Notes under the pieces: generated by a model | What the model saw: the letters and a program-made list of their open reading frames with translations, nothing else | The model's database searches: none | What the model was told of the DNA's origin: nothing | Shown: positions 11,343 through 22,787 of the stretch, piece after piece | How positions within the stretch are numbered: position 1 is the stretch's first letter | Layout: the number at the start of each line of letters is the position of its first letter | Program-made: the position numbers and the translations under genes | Source: Epichloe hybrida | Lineage: Eukaryota; Ascomycota; Sordariomycetes; Hypocreales; Clavicipitaceae | NCBI GenBank assembly: GCA_019022495.1 | Contig: JAFEKR010000025.1 | Span: 844,611-908,610, forward strand | Length of the DNA stretch: 64,000 nt | Direction: 5' to 3'

Positions 11343-12607
11343 ATGAATCAGCTACTGCTCATTTTCGTTACCTTTGGCTCCCTTGTTCCAGCGGCCCACC
11401 TCGGAAGACAGTCCAACGTCCCAGGCCAATGGCAGGCAGAATTCTTTCGTTATACCAAGCGAAGCTCGCCGGCAAAGCGCGGTCCTCCCGAAGATTGGGA
11501 AGGCAAGGTCCCGCTCGTCATCACCAACAAATGCGACGCGACCATCTGGCCCGGTATTGCCACCCAGTCTGGCACTGGTCCCGGCACGGGGGGGTTTGAG
11601 TTGACGCCGGGCAAGAACAGGACGCTGTGGGTTGCGCCGGACTGGCAGGGTCGAGTTTGGGGTCGAACAAACTGCACAGTCAATGGCGAATCTTGTGCCT
11701 GCAAGACGGGGGATTGTTTCTCCAAGCTGGACTGCGAATTCAGCGTAAGTAGAACACTGGATCGTGTTTTGTCGGTTGATATGCCCGCGGCTGACAAGAA
11801 CTTATGCAATGGCAGGGAGCAACTCCAGCGACACTCGCTGAATTCAACCTTGCCGGTGGTTCCAATGGGATGCAGACCTTCTATGACATTTCGCTTGTAG
11901 ACGGGTACAATCTTCCCGTGGGAATCAATTATATCCCCGCAAAGAACACAACGTACATTCCGCCGAACCTGACAAACTGTGCTTGCATCGCGACGAGTGG
12001 TTGGATCTACTCCAAGGCCAAGACGGGCACATTCTACGCCAATGAATCATACCCTGTGCCACTTGAGCCAGAAGAGACGAACAACAGTGTGGAGAACTGG
12101 TGCCCGTGGCCGAATCTCGCCTTTCCTCCCACGAAGCCAGGAGATGGTGTATACCCGTATCCAGACGACAACATTCAGCGACCAGCATTTTCCCCTTGCA
12201 ACAGTGCCTGTGCAGCTTCCGGTTCAGACAAGGATTGCTGCGTTGGAAAATACCACGACGCCAAGATTTGCAAGCCATCGGGTTACAGCAAAGCAGTAAA
12301 AGCAGTGTGTCCTGATGCATACAGCTTCGCCTTTGATGACCAACAATCTACCTTTATCATTCCCAAAGGTGGAGGTTGGGAAGTAGTCATGTGCCCAACG
12401 GGTCGATCGACTAATATTTTGCGACAATTGGGCAAGGAGCTATTTGAGCTGGCAAGCGGTGGCAGGCTGTCAACGCGGTCTATGAAGCAGCTGCGGAACG
12501 TCACCTATATCGAAGCGGACAAGGGCGCAGCCGTATCACTGAAGCCATCTAACGGATTGACAGCTGCTCTGGTAACATCGCTGGTCATTCTGTTGGTTAT
12601 GTTGTAA
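11343..12607 (+). CDS. GPI-anchored thaumatin-like (osmotin-family) protein
   Basis: Two exons: 11343-11744 and 11816-12607, giving 397 residues. A signal peptide (about 1-18, LLLIFVTFGSLVPAA) leads into a thaumatin domain from about residue 55, beginning VPLVITNKC, followed by IWPGI and the cysteine-rich WGRTNC and CKTGDC segments. The FSPCNSAC segment and a paired CC occur in the second exon, along with several N-glycosylation sequons. The last 20 residues are hydrophobic after a Ser/Asn site (SNGLTAALVTSLVILLVML), which is the pattern of GPI attachment. Thaumatin-like proteins in fungi are cell-surface proteins, some binding or cutting beta-glucan. The exact activity is not readable here. 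Placement at the cell wall is inferred from the signal peptide and the GPI-like tail. Confidence 0.9.
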
Positions 12608-13001
12608 GAAGTGTCCGGGGGGGGGGAGAGAGGAGGATTTATCGTTTGGTCTCGTTGAATCCTTGTTGCGTCGCTGTGTTGGCTGGTCACTTGCGAAAGA
12701 CGCTTGGGAACGGTGGAATGCAAACCTAGAGTTATATACCCCTATTGTTTCTCGTAGTACAACTAGCAGCCCTTGTAGTGGTAAATGGTATGATTTCAGT
12801 CAGGAATAGTCTAATCTATCTCCTTACTTCTCTCGGAGCAAATGATGTCGCGCCAGGGTTTGTTGTGCTCAGTACGGAAAGCCCATTTCAATCATGGTCA
12901 CGTCTCGGCCGTCGTCCAAAGCAGACGGTAGCCCATCAAATACAAGGAACAAAAATTGAAGAAGATGTATGCCAAAAAGAGCAATCATGATGCATGATAA
13001 T
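12608..13001. other. Convergent 3' spacer
   Basis: This spacer lies between the convergent thaumatin-like and ankyrin genes. It has a G9 run just after the thaumatin stop and otherwise no recognisable feature. Confidence 0.5.
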
Positions 13002-13787
13002 CTATGCCCTCCGTTTCTCCTTTCTCCTCCGCTCCCACTCGGCTCGTTCCTCATCATCGCTCCCGCTAAACTCTGCATCATCGTCGTCGTCGTCGTCGTC
13101 GTCGTCACCCTGCTGCCCGCCACCACCCCCAACATTGGTCCTTGGCGCACTCGCACTCGAGGAAACCACGGTGATGAAATCGCCCGCATTCTGGTTCGCA
13201 TACTCGTGCTGCCGAATCAGTTCCCTCAGTTCCGTATTTGCAGGATCGACGAGCTGCAGGGCCGTGAGCCCGCCTTTATTCTTGACGCGCGGGTTGGACC
13301 CTGCCTCGAGCATCATCTCGATGAGGGCGGTTCCAAAGGGTCGTTGGGCGGGGGGCTCGGCGTTGAGCCAGCGGACTGCGGTGTGGAGGGGGGTGTCGCC
13401 TTCTAGGCGGTTGATGGGGTCGCATTCGAATGAGGGTTGATCGAGGAGGAGGTCTATTATTTCGTCTTTTTTTTTTTTTTTTTTAGGGGGGATTTATTAG
13501 TCTTGCTTGTTTGCATGTTGGGGGGGGGGGTGTACGTACAGTTTCCCTGGGAGGCGGCTTCGTGGTAGAGATGGTTTCCCATTATGGTGGTTGTGTCGTT
13601 TAGGAGGCGGGTGATTTCGGCGTCGGGCTTGTTGGCGAGGGTCTCGGATAGGAGGTCGGTGTTGTTGCGGCGGCAGGCTTCGATGAGGAGTTCCTTTGGG
13701 GAGGCGCCCTGGTTTGTTTGGTTTGGTTTGTGTGTGGGGGGAGGGGGGGGTTGGTTTACGTACTTCGTGTTCTTCTTCGGCGGGCAT
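13002..13787 (-). CDS. Small ankyrin-repeat protein (YCR051W-like)
   Basis: Three exons: 13787-13764 (24 nt), 13708-13540 and 13465-13002, giving 218 residues. The frame gives an N-terminal helix pair (PKELLIEACRRNN), then ankyrin motifs GNHLYHEAASQGN, GDTPLHTAVRWL and GGLTALQL. The tail has a run of Asp encoded by a GAC/GAT repeat and ends in a charged ERRRKEK segment. This resembles yeast YCR051W and fission yeast C105.02c, small soluble ankyrin proteins of unknown role. The second intron is odd: its 3' splice site is preceded by 18 A residues rather than pyrimidines. The gene shares a 475-bp divergent promoter with RPC11. Confidence 0.85.
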
Positions 13788-14262
13788 TGCGTTTGGAGGG
13801 GGATGTAGGTGAGTTGGGGATGGAGGGAGGGAGGGAGGGAGGTTTGGTGATTTGAGGTTGGGATGAATGGCAAAGGAGTGACTTTAGCACTGATGTTGGA
13901 TGTTGGAGGGGTTGCTTTGGAGCTTGCGGCTGCGGCTGCGGCTGCGACTTGTGGCACTTTGCTGGCGGTGGGATGATATGACTGGTGGACCCCACCATCT
14001 AAATTCATTTATGCAATCCTTGACTTGATGACGCCGGGCTGGGTAGAACTTTTTTTTTCGTTGGTGCTTTCTCGATGAACCTTCACGGCACGGCAACAAA
14101 TCAACAAATCTGGTCTGGTCGCGCACCACGCACGCACGCACGCACGCACGCGCACCTTCATTTCGATTCGAGCGATACGTACGGTAGCATTCATTGATAA
14201 ATATCTCAAGTCTTCTTTCCCGCTGCGCCCCAGGCATCGGGGCATCTTTCCCACACATCACC
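13788..14262. other. Divergent promoter between ankyrin gene and RPC11
   Basis: This is a head-to-head intergenic region. It contains a GGGA repeat near 13820-13840, a GGCTGC-type tandem near 13925-13945, and an ACGC microsatellite at 14127-14151. No ORF in it looks real. Confidence 0.6.
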
Positions 14263-14662
14263 ATGCTTCTTTGTAGGTCATCTTCCATTCGCATCCCCTT
14301 CGAACAATCCCCAGAACTTAACATCCTCTGCCTACAAAGTCTGCCCCCAATGCGCCAACATCCTCACCGTCTCTCTCACAAACCAGCGCACCAACCGTCT
14401 CGAGTGCCGCACCTGTCCCTTCGAACACACGATTACCGAGCCCGTCTTCTCGCGACGCATCTTTGAGCGCAAAGAAAGGGAAGATGTCTTCGGTGGTCCC
14501 GGCGCGTGGGACAATGCGCAAAAGAGCCGCGTTCAGTGTCCTGCAGATGGGTGCGACGGCGACGAAGCAGCCTTCTATCAGGTGCAGATTCGGAGTGCGG
14601 ATGAGCCCATGACGAGCTTCTTCAAGTGCATGACTTGTGGGAATCGGTGGAGAGAGAATTAG
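14263..14662 (+). CDS. RPC11: RNA polymerase III subunit RPC11 (C11)
   Basis: Two exons: a 10-nt first exon (14263-14272) and 14340-14662, giving 110 residues. The joined start reads MLLFCPQCANILTV, the conserved opening of RPC11. An N-terminal zinc ribbon (CPQC...CRTC) is followed by a linker and a TFIIS-like C-terminal ribbon (CPADGC, then RSADEPMT and CMTCGNRW). The acidic RSADE loop is the catalytic hairpin signature used for transcript cleavage. The subunit acts in Pol III termination, reinitiation and RNA 3' cleavage in the nucleus. Without the tiny first exon the protein would lack its start. Confidence 0.95.
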
Positions 14663-14931
14663 GATAGAGGGATTGTGGACGATGTGGTCGGATAGGATGG
14701 GATTCAATTTAACGGGAGGGCGTTATAGGGCATTTCGGAGTCGACATCTAGCGATGGTGAAGTCATACCACGTTCTTGAGGCTTGCTCGTGGGCTTGTTT
14801 TTTTTGCCTCGGATCGTGATGTGATATCAATGTGATTTTCCCTTTTCCCTGTCGGTAACCTGGAGCTCGTGGCGGTCGTTGTCCCAGCTCGATTCCGAGT
14901 CGAAACACGAAGTAATACTCAGCGTCGGCTT

Positions 14932-15400
14932 TCATTCCTTGTGCCACTCCACCGCAGCCTTCATCTCATCCTCCACCAGCCTCTGCACCAGGTCCGGGCT
15001 CATGATGTCCTGTCGGAAGCGCTCCTGCTGCAGCAGCTCGAGGTGCTTGAGGGTCGGCCCGGGATACGTCAGGTACTTGAGGTACGGCGGCTTCGTCCAG
15101 TACTGCAGGTAGGCGAGGTAGGCGATGAAGGAGGGTTGGGAGAGGAGCTTTTGTGACGCGAGGTGGTTGAGGTAGTATGGGTTGGCGAGCGATTGAACAA
15201 ACTAGGGTTCCGATTAGAATTTTCCCCCTTGCTTTTTTCTCTCTTTCTTTCTAAAATGATGCCAGGCAGCTGGGCAAACGGGCGTAGTTGCGCGAGAGAA
15301 TGGGTTCGTAACTGCTTACCTCGAGCTCAATCTCGAAGCGCGAGTAGCCTCCGTACATGGGTTCGCCGTTGGCCAGTGGCAAGGGAGGAGATGACTCCAT
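14932..15400 (-). CDS. MED31: Mediator complex subunit 31 (SOH1)
   Basis: Two exons: 15400-15320 and 15201-14932, giving 116 residues. The sequence is the compact helical Med31 domain, with RFEIELEFVQSLANPYYLN across the intron junction and LSQPSFIAYLAYLQYW, PPYLKYLTYP and ERFRQDI following. Med31 is a conserved subunit of the Mediator middle module that helps couple activators to RNA polymerase II. Length and composition are normal for fungi. The gene is convergent with RPC11, 269 nt away. Confidence 0.95.
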
Positions 15401-15786
15401 TGATAAGTCCTGTGGGGTGCTGTGGTGCTGTGGTATCTCCTGGTTCTTGTGGCTATTGATGTATTCGTGGTTTGACCTCGAAAGGGTGATGAGTTGGGTT
15501 GGCGCAGGGTGGAGGTGGAAGTGGAAGTGGAGGAATGTGGCTGCGATAAAAAACTTTGATTCAACTATGTGTAGCGATCCGACGACCCGTTTCGAGCCAT
15601 CGAGGAGCTCATCCAATCCTGCTTGTTACAACTGGACATGAATGTCCCTCGGAGAAGTGCTTTTTTAAATCACATCTCTATTTGCTTGCTTCTCCAATCC
15701 ATGGCCGAGTGCACCGTTAGTTACCAAGCTTGAGCTTCACGCTTGCCAACGTCTCCTTGCGCCTTCACAGATACAAAAGCCCACCA
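15401..15786. other. Divergent promoter between MED31 and metallophosphoesterase
   Basis: This is a 386-bp head-to-head spacer. The frame of the phosphoesterase is open upstream to about 15730, but with no ATG, so this part is taken as leader. No other element was recognised. Confidence 0.5.
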
Positions 15787-16869
15787 ATGTCCAACATGTC
15801 CAAGATCAAAACACGCATCCTCATCATATCAGACACCCACGGGGCCAGCCCCGTCCTCCCATCGTCCCCTACCGACAACGACTTGGACGACGACTTCGCC
15901 ACAGCAGATTTACGCACCGTCATCACCGGCTACCGCCATCCCCTACCATCAGCGGATGTCGTCCTCCACTGCGGCGATCTCACCAAGCGCAGCACCCTGT
16001 CCGAGTTCAAAGCCACATTCTCCATGCTCCGAGGCCTCCAGGCGCCGTCGAAGCTGGTCATTGCTGGGAACCACGACTCACTGCTCGACCCGGCATTCGA
16101 CTTGGACAGCGAGGACGATTCCGAAGCAGACGAGGTTGAGGACCTGGGCAGGCTGATCAAGGACGCCGAGCAGGACGGCGTGCGGTATCTAACAGAGGGC
16201 ACGCACGACTTCACGCTGCAGAACGGCGCCGCGCTCAAGGTGTATGCCAGTCCCTATACACCTTCTTACGGGTCATGGGGTTTCCAGTACTCCGGGGACC
16301 ATGAGTTTGCTGTTCCCCGGGGCGTGGACGTCGCCATGACCCATGGGCCGCCCTACGGCATCTTGGACGAGACCGGTGTTGGACAGTGCGTGGCGGCTGG
16401 GCGACAGCCTGAGCACGCAGGGTGCAAGTATCTCTTTGGTGCTGTCGCTCGCGCGAAGCCCCAGATCCATTGCTTCGGGCATATTCATGAAGCATGGGGC
16501 GCGTATCATTGCGCGTGGGCCGCCGACGGAGCGGCTCTAGCCAACACGGCATCTCTGCCTAGGAGAGAGCATGTCGTGGACGGGTCCAAGTCGAGGGTCG
16601 TGCACACAATTGGAGAGCTGAAGCCAATGACGCGGGCAGGTACTTCGATGCCATCGCCCGAGGCCAGGAAGATGCTGTCGGGGCTAAGTCGGCAACGAGG
16701 GGTGAAGTTGGATCTGACCGACGAGCGAACGTTGGTAGAGCCCGGCAAACATACATTATTTCTCAATGCAGCCATTATGGATATCAGATACCGCCCTTCA
16801 CAGCTCCCTTGGATCATCGACATCGACCTACCGCAGGCACAGAGGGACGTTCCGGTGGGGCCAACATGA
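15787..16869 (+). CDS. Calcineurin-like metallophosphoesterase
   Basis: Intronless, 360 residues from the first ATG in frame. A second ATG lies four codons later. All five metallophosphoesterase blocks are present in order: SDTHG near residue 16, LHCGDLT, AGNHD, MTHGPP and FGHIHEAWG. These supply the His, Asp and Asn ligands of the two metal ions. The arrangement matches the MPPED1/MPPED2-like Ser/Thr phosphatase-type group common in fungi, whose substrates are poorly known. An acidic insertion (residues about 112-122) follows the GNHD block. The last 80 residues carry no known domain. No signal peptide or membrane segment is visible, so a cytosolic hydrolase is likely. Confidence 0.88.
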   Translation: MSNMSKIKTRILIISDTHGASPVLPSSPTDNDLDDDFATADLRTVITGYRHPLPSADVVLHCGDLTKRSTLSEFKATFSMLRGLQAPSKLVIAGNHDSLLDPAFDLDSEDDSEADEVEDLGRLIKDAEQDGVRYLTEGTHDFTLQNGAALKVYASPYTPSYGSWGFQYSGDHEFAVPRGVDVAMTHGPPYGILDETGVGQCVAAGRQPEHAGCKYLFGAVARAKPQIHCFGHIHEAWGAYHCAWAADGAALANTASLPRREHVVDGSKSRVVHTIGELKPMTRAGTSMPSPEARKMLSGLSRQRGVKLDLTDERTLVEPGKHTLFLNAAIMDIRYRPSQLPWIIDIDLPQAQRDVPVGPT

Positions 16870-17148
16870 TGACTGGCGGCATGGGGAGGGAAATCATTAT
16901 CACGACAAGGGTGAAAACGAAGCGAGTGCGCAGATTTGAAAGGTGAACCGTTCTAGTTTTCTAGATTAACAGGTGCAGAAGCAAATGATCTACATCCGGG
17001 ATATTAAGAGAACCAATTCATGCTGTTGGTTCACGTATTCCGTGCTCTTCATTCTATTAATTGATACACGACCCTCTCTTCTTCCTTGTTGGTTTTTGTT
17101 ACAGAAAAGGGCATCAAGCAGCGCTACTCTCAGTCAAACAAAACTTGC

Positions 17149-17790
17149 TTACAGAGCAGCGACGGCGGCGAAAAGAGCAATAAAGGCACCAGCAGCAGGG
17201 CCAACAACGGCAGCGCCGTTGGTAGCCGTAGGCTGGCCACTTGTGTGAGTCTGAGAGCCAGTAGAAGTAGGGGGAGAGGTATTGGTGCCAGTAGCAACTT
17301 CAGTGGAAGAGCCGGTGGTGGTGTGGTTGGAGCTGTTGGTAGGGAAAACGCCGGTAGGAACGGTGGTGCCAGTGTTGGTGTTGGTCGTGGTGGTGGCAAC
17401 GCTCGTGGTGTTTCCAGAGCCAGGGACAGAGCCACCAGCCGCCTTGCACTGGGCGGCAGAAACGCCCTGGGCCTTGACCAGGTCGGCTGGATCGCACTTG
17501 TTCTCAGTGACACACTTGGTGACGGGAGTGGCCAGCTTGGCCTGCGTCTCGGGCTTGCAGGCACAGGCGGCGATCTCCTGGGCGCTGCCGGTGCAGCCAG
17601 TCACGGAGAGGGACTTTTCGATGCAGGATTTCTGAGCAGTCGTTAGTGTTCCGAAACAATAAACACCAGCCAATCGTTCTGGAGAAGGGCCGATTGGGTG
17701 AGCTCAACTTACGATGCAGGGAGGCACGCCTTCGAGGTTCTGAGCGGCAGCGAGGCCGGCAACAGCGAGGGTAACGAAAGAGGCCTTCAT
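17149..17790 (-). CDS. GPI-anchored CFEM-domain protein
   Basis: Two exons: 17790-17713 and 17631-17149, giving 186 residues. A signal peptide (residues 1-16, ending AAAQ) is followed by a CFEM domain with eight cysteines: PPC, KSC, TGC, AAC, ACK, TKC, NKC and the C of QCK, with the conserved Asp after the NKC pair. A Ser/Thr-rich stalk of about 70 residues and a hydrophobic C-terminus (AGAFIALFAAVAAL) indicate GPI anchoring. CFEM proteins bind haem or iron in Candida and are found as surface receptors or effectors in other fungi. Which applies here is unknown. The gene borders the gene-poor region to its right. Confidence 0.93.
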
Positions 17791-18350
17791 CTTGAACTGA
17801 GGTGATGCCGAGGTGTTCGGAGACGTGGAAGAGTCGAGTATGTACAAGGGACGTTATGTTAAGTGACTGCTGAAGCTTGGAGGGAATGGAGAGGAAGACG
17901 GGGGAAACAGAGACGAGGTGTCGCGGTGGAGGGCAGGTCGGGGACCTTATACGACGGGACTCGATGGGATGTGAAGAGCTCTCAATTGGCAACAAGTCTC
18001 TCAAGTGCCTCTTGGACAGCTTCGGTGACAGAGTGGGGCCAGGTAGCGGGGCCCCTGGCACTGTGCAACGGGCCAAGGATCTACATAGATGTACATGGAA
18101 CCTGGAGCTTGGTGTGGGTGGCTCTGCCGACCAAAAAAAGAATCCTTCAATCCACATCCGCATCCACAGCCTCCTGCTCAAAGCTAATACATACATGTAG
18201 TTGCATGTTATGTTAAGCTATTACTGTGGCAACCGCACACGAACAAGGCTTGCCAAGGGATAACCTGCAAGGGAAAGCCCAGGCAGGACTAGCTCGTCAA
18301 GCTAGCAAAAGCCGTTGAAGTCTGGTGCAGCGGCGTGCCCATGTTTCCAG

Positions 18351-18394
18351 GTACCCATGTACTCATGTACCCATGTACCCATGTACCCATGTAC
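18351..18394. repeat. Tandem GTACCCAT octamer
   Basis: About five units of GTACCCAT lie head to tail, one of them with CTCAT in place of CCCAT. The unit adds to the local excess of GTAC words. Confidence 0.85.
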
Positions 18395-18525
18395 GCGTCT
18401 GTCGCCACTTCTCCTGCCTCCCTTTTCCACAACACGCAAGCAAAAGCTGGGGGCCACAACCACACTCACACCAACTCACACTCTGACATCTCGGACCCGC
18501 CACCACGCAGCACCAGAAACACTGA

Positions 18526-18550
18526 CACGACACGACACGACACGACACGG
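18526..18550. repeat. Tandem ACACG pentamer
   Basis: Five direct copies of GACAC/ACACG are present. Confidence 0.85.
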
Positions 18551-19869
18551 CGTTTTTGCTTTTGCGTTTTACGTTTTACGTTCAACATTTTCTCCCTTCC
18601 CAAACATAATTAGACGCAAGGTCCAGTTTTTCCCCCGACAGGCCGCGCGGCCCAGCCAGCTAATAATAGCGAGCATCGAGGAAAAAAATAATAACTTATG
18701 CACTTCTCAATATCGATCCGGGCTGCCCTGGCCGAAACGTACATGTACGTACTCCGTACGCGCCATCAAATTTGCCGTCGTGAACTGCGAAAATGCCCCT
18801 TGCTCATTCGTCGGTGGACATGAGCAACACGAGGGATATCACAATCAAACGAGCCTTATTAATACATAAGACAGCCTGTCCCCTCGCTGCCCCTGTTATT
18901 AGACAGTCTCTCCCGAATCCCCAGCGACATGGTCATTCATTGGTAACAAGCCATGCTGGCCGAGCGGCATCGACAATGCGAGAACGGCGAACGGCTCCCC
19001 AATCATTTTTTGTTGTGTTTCTACGGATCCGTCCAGAGGATGATCGAAATCCAACCCCAATTTGGTCAATCAATGCACGTTACCTCAGGCACCGACCATC
19101 CCTCCCTCCCTCTATCCATCCTTTTAATATTTCGTCGATTGTCAAGTCATTTCATAGGGGCATGGACGTGGCAGTCGCAACAGCGCATCGTGTAGGCAAC
19201 AGCATGCAACACGGGGTCAATGAAACACGAGCCAAAATGTGAGCCCATTACGGACTACTCCGTACATAGTGAATGAGCCTCCCTCGGCAGTAACTGGGAC
19301 AGTTTAACCTAGCAACAGCGGCATTGTGGGAACCGAAAACGAGGGTGGAGTTTTGTATCAATCCGCCGTCTCTTGAAAGGACGATGAAAAGACTGCCTAA
19401 TATTACCCGTCGGCCTGTCTGTGTTATTAAGACAAACACTGCATTCCGGGGCGGGGAAAACTGATGAGTCTGATCAGTGAGTCCGAGTCTGATGCAGATG
19501 CTGACATGCATGATGATGTTTTGATAGGTCACTGCCGAGTAGTTGCCGAAGTGGATGAGAATGAGAATACGGATTAATATGGATTGATAGCACCCACCAC
19601 CACGCGGCCCGACGGGATCAAGTCTCGTTTTTTCGAGTGAGAGTGCATGAATCCGTACTCCTGATTACCATTAATACCCCGTAGACACTCATCTTCGACG
19701 CGTCCTGGACCAGGGATCATCCAAGACCAGCTAAAAAACAAGCCTTTCGTCCCGACACTCCCGCGCCCTACCCTCTCAGACATGACAGCCAGGCAAACCA
19801 GGCTAAACTGAGGGTGTGATCCACGCAACGCCCCCTGTTTGATTAGATGTACACGACTACGGATCCGTA

Positions 19870-20145
19870 CAAGCCTCGGTGGCTCTAGTAATTGGAGCTG
19901 TTAGGGATGCTACAGGGGTATTTACGCTAGTAGGAGCCTGTACCTCCTAATAGGGGGTCGGAAATTAGTAAGACAGGGAGCAGAAGCAGCAAGCACCTTG
20001 AATTACTAGTAATTTGTGAAGAAAAGGAAGTATCTTCAGATAGCGTTTAATAGCTCACAAGTAAACAGCTGCAAGCCTGCGGGGAGAATTCGGCCGGCAT
20101 AGCGGGAAGCTTCCTTAATAGCCTCAATACAATTAGTAAGGCATT
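19870..20145. other. Degraded AT-rich patch, possible mobile-element relic
   Basis: Base composition changes to TA-rich words (CTAGTA, TTACTAG, TTAATAG) unlike the flanks. Short protein-like stretches broken by stops are visible on the minus strand around 20050-20110. This is the look of an old RIP-mutated or decayed transposon. No family could be named. Confidence 0.3.
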
Positions 20146-21127
20146 ATTACTCCGTATGTACGGGTTACCACCCACGCGGCCGATGTAATGAACCTAAAGA
20201 TCTGTCAGAGGATGCCCCATCGTTGGTCCAATGTTTGATCTAACGATGCGGAGTACGGAGTACGTCCGTATGTACTTATTCTATTGTATAGGATTCTGGT
20301 CTACGGAGTAACCGTTTTCTAAGAGTTGCACACACCATGTATGTATGTACATGTACATCCGTATGGCGTAAATGGCTAGCGCGTCTCATGCAGGACTCTG
20401 CAACCACCTGGTTCCATCCATTGATGAGAGCGACGACCTGCCGTTTCCGTCATTTACCACCTGCCCTCCCGTCGTCGACGGAACGCTGATAAATACGAAT
20501 CATCAGTACGTACGTCCGTACTGCGGAGCACATGGGCAATATAATGGGCTCTGCGATTCAATCAGTCCCATCACAGGTTTTTTTTTTTTTTGGCGTTGAC
20601 CCTACTGCATCAAGCCTAGTGTATATGTATTTATTCTTCTTTCTTTCTGAACCAGATGCAAGATGAACGTTTCGCCCCTACTTTGTTCTGGAACCATGCA
20701 CGTTGAATACAATCTTCTTTTGAAGAAAAAGAAGAAAGATGAAGATGAAGAAATGTTGTTTGTGGCGTCTCTTGCGCGCTGCACTACCCCCGGACGTGAA
20801 CCCATGAGGGGTTATCGCCAAATTTCGCTCGCGTGTCCTGCACATTCTGCTGTTCTGCTGCCACTTTTCCTCGCAGATTCACTGTCATTGTGGTTTTTTT
20901 CTCTCTCTTTTTTTTTCCTTGGCAGATCAAGGACAATATCGACTAAATGGTAGCTCTATGAGTCTCACCGCTTGTCGGGATTTGACGCGCATGTCCCATT
21001 TCACTTGACGTTGTTGATACGGTGGGTCACCACTGAAGCATAATAGTGCATGGTGGAAGGCTGATGAGTCGATGCTGTTGTGTTATGTAGTGCGGCACTA
21101 TTATTGGCATGATGACATCCACCTGTC

Positions 21128-22787
21128 TTATCTGTCATCCCATCTAGTCCTGCTCATGATAATGGGCCTAGCAGGATCCCAAGGACCCCTAATCTCATTC
21201 TTGTACTTTTGCAGCCCGATCAACCACCAACTACACCCGCCGGTCGCCAAAGCCGAGATAACGACGCTGAAAATCATGCCGACGATGCCGCTCTTCCAAG
21301 GCCACTTGCTGCCATTCTTGGCATCGCCTAGGACAACACCGACCCCCCATCCCGCACCGAGCACGAGCACAACCGTCTGGAGGACGTGATACCGCCAGCT
21401 TCTGTGGCGAACATGTCTTCGAAACACGGGAAACAGACCGAAGACCTCGATGCTGAACAGTGTCAGGCTAAAGACCTGGTTCGTCTGGGGTAGACGGCTT
21501 GCGAGGACGGTCGACGCCATCAGGGCGGCATTGGTGGACAGCGAAGCGGGGAACTTGGCACCCACGCCGCCCGAGTAGTCGAAGAAGAAAATGTTGATGG
21601 CGAGAAGCCAGAAGGACATGGCCCAAATGGAGTCGCTGGATGTGGAACGCGTGAGGGATTTGAGGATCGGCGACAAGCCCAGCAGGGTGGAGTAGATGAG
21701 GAGGGCGGATTTTATGGTGCCCAGACGCTGGTGGGTGCGATTCTCGTCCAGCGGCACCAGTGGTTCGTCGCCATCATGGCGAAATTCGGTGCTCGATCTT
21801 GGCGTCAGCCTGGTGCTCCCGCCGGTGCTGTTTAGGCCCGTCGTCGAGGCCGGCGCTGCGAGATGTCCATTGCTGGTCGTGTAGGCCGTAGATCCATGTA
21901 GATCCATAGTTGAGCTTGCAGCCGATACCGATGCCGTCGCCGTCGTCCCCGTCGTCCCCGTCGTTGTCATTGTCGTCGTCGTCGTCGTCGAAGCAGGCAC
22001 CATACCGGCCGTACTCGAAGAAGGCAGCGACTCAAGCCTCAGTGGATGGGGTGGTCGGCGTACGCTACCCGCCCGATTTCGTCTCCGCAAGCTCGCTGAC
22101 CTTGCCGCAACAGCAATCGGGGCGACGGCAATCATCGCGGATGATGTAGACGACGTTGAAGCTGCTGCCTCGGCGGCTGCTGTCTTGGCCGCCTCATCCT
22201 CCTCGTCTTCCTCCTCGGATACCCATCTCTCCCAGAGGATCCATCCGACAAAGGTGCCGAAGCTGCTCCAGCTCACGACGGAGACGGGGCTCACGCGCGC
22301 GTGGAAAATTCCCACAAAGCAGACTATGAATATGGTCACGGAACAGACGTGCTGTAGGATGATGGTGGAGTCGGCAACAAGGGGCCAGAAGTCGTAGGGT
22401 TTCAGGCGTGGGTTTCGTTGGAGATTCTCCAAGAATGTTGCTTGGTCTGTGTAATTATCTGGATCTGTTGGGGATTGTCCAAACAAAGACGGTTGTTAGT
22501 TTTTGAAGGAACTTTTGTGAGATGATGATTTGAGATGCAATGCTCGTACATGATTGTTTCACCCACATGAGCTTCTTCCAAGCTCGTTTCCGCCTGCGAC
22601 TCCTACTGCGCTCTGCGTCTGGGCCTCGTAAAGGCGCTGTCCCGTTTTGACCATCGAAGTCGCGCGCTCGTCGGGGCGGCGAGGGGTGTGCATCGTGCGG
22701 TGACAGATGGGAGCGGCCAAAGGCGTTGAAGGCCGCGGCGTGGGAGAGAGGTGGGAATGGCGACTCGTCATCTGTGGGAGAGGGCAT
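21128..22787 (-). CDS. GPI2: GPI-GlcNAc transferase subunit GPI2 (PIG-C)
   Basis: Two exons: 22787-22550 and 22464-21128, giving 524 residues. The exon junction restores WVKQSYPDNYTD, the hallmark opening of PIG-C/GPI2, followed by NPRLKPYDFWPLVADS and a series of membrane segments (HVCSVTIFIVCFVGIF, VSWSSFGTFVGWIL, and several in the last 200 residues). GPI2 is part of the ER complex that adds GlcNAc to phosphatidylinositol, the first step of GPI-anchor synthesis. An insertion of about 170 residues rich in Ala, Ser and Thr, with a run of Thr from an ACN repeat, separates the second and third membrane segments. Yeast GPI2 is about 280 residues, so the extra length is mostly this insertion and an N-terminal Pro/Arg-rich head. 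Two proteins in this window (CFEM, thaumatin-like) are probable clients. Confidence 0.92.

Larger units (their letters stand above)
17791..21127. other. 3.3 kb gene-poor intergenic region
   Basis: No coding gene is supported. It contains tandem repeats at 18351-18394 and 18526-18550, many GTAC/ACATGTAC palindromic words, five copies of the 9-mer TACTCCGTA/TACGGAGTA (18750, 19256, 20148, 20254, 20302), a degraded AT-rich patch at about 19870-20145 and a 14-T run at 20578-20591. Confidence 0.5.

Noticed and set aside
18351..18394. Possible CRISPR-like array
   Set aside because: It is a simple octamer tandem repeat with no spacers, and the genome is eukaryotic.
18793..19242. 150-codon plus-strand frame in the spacer
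   Set aside because: Composition is noise-like, with no motif.
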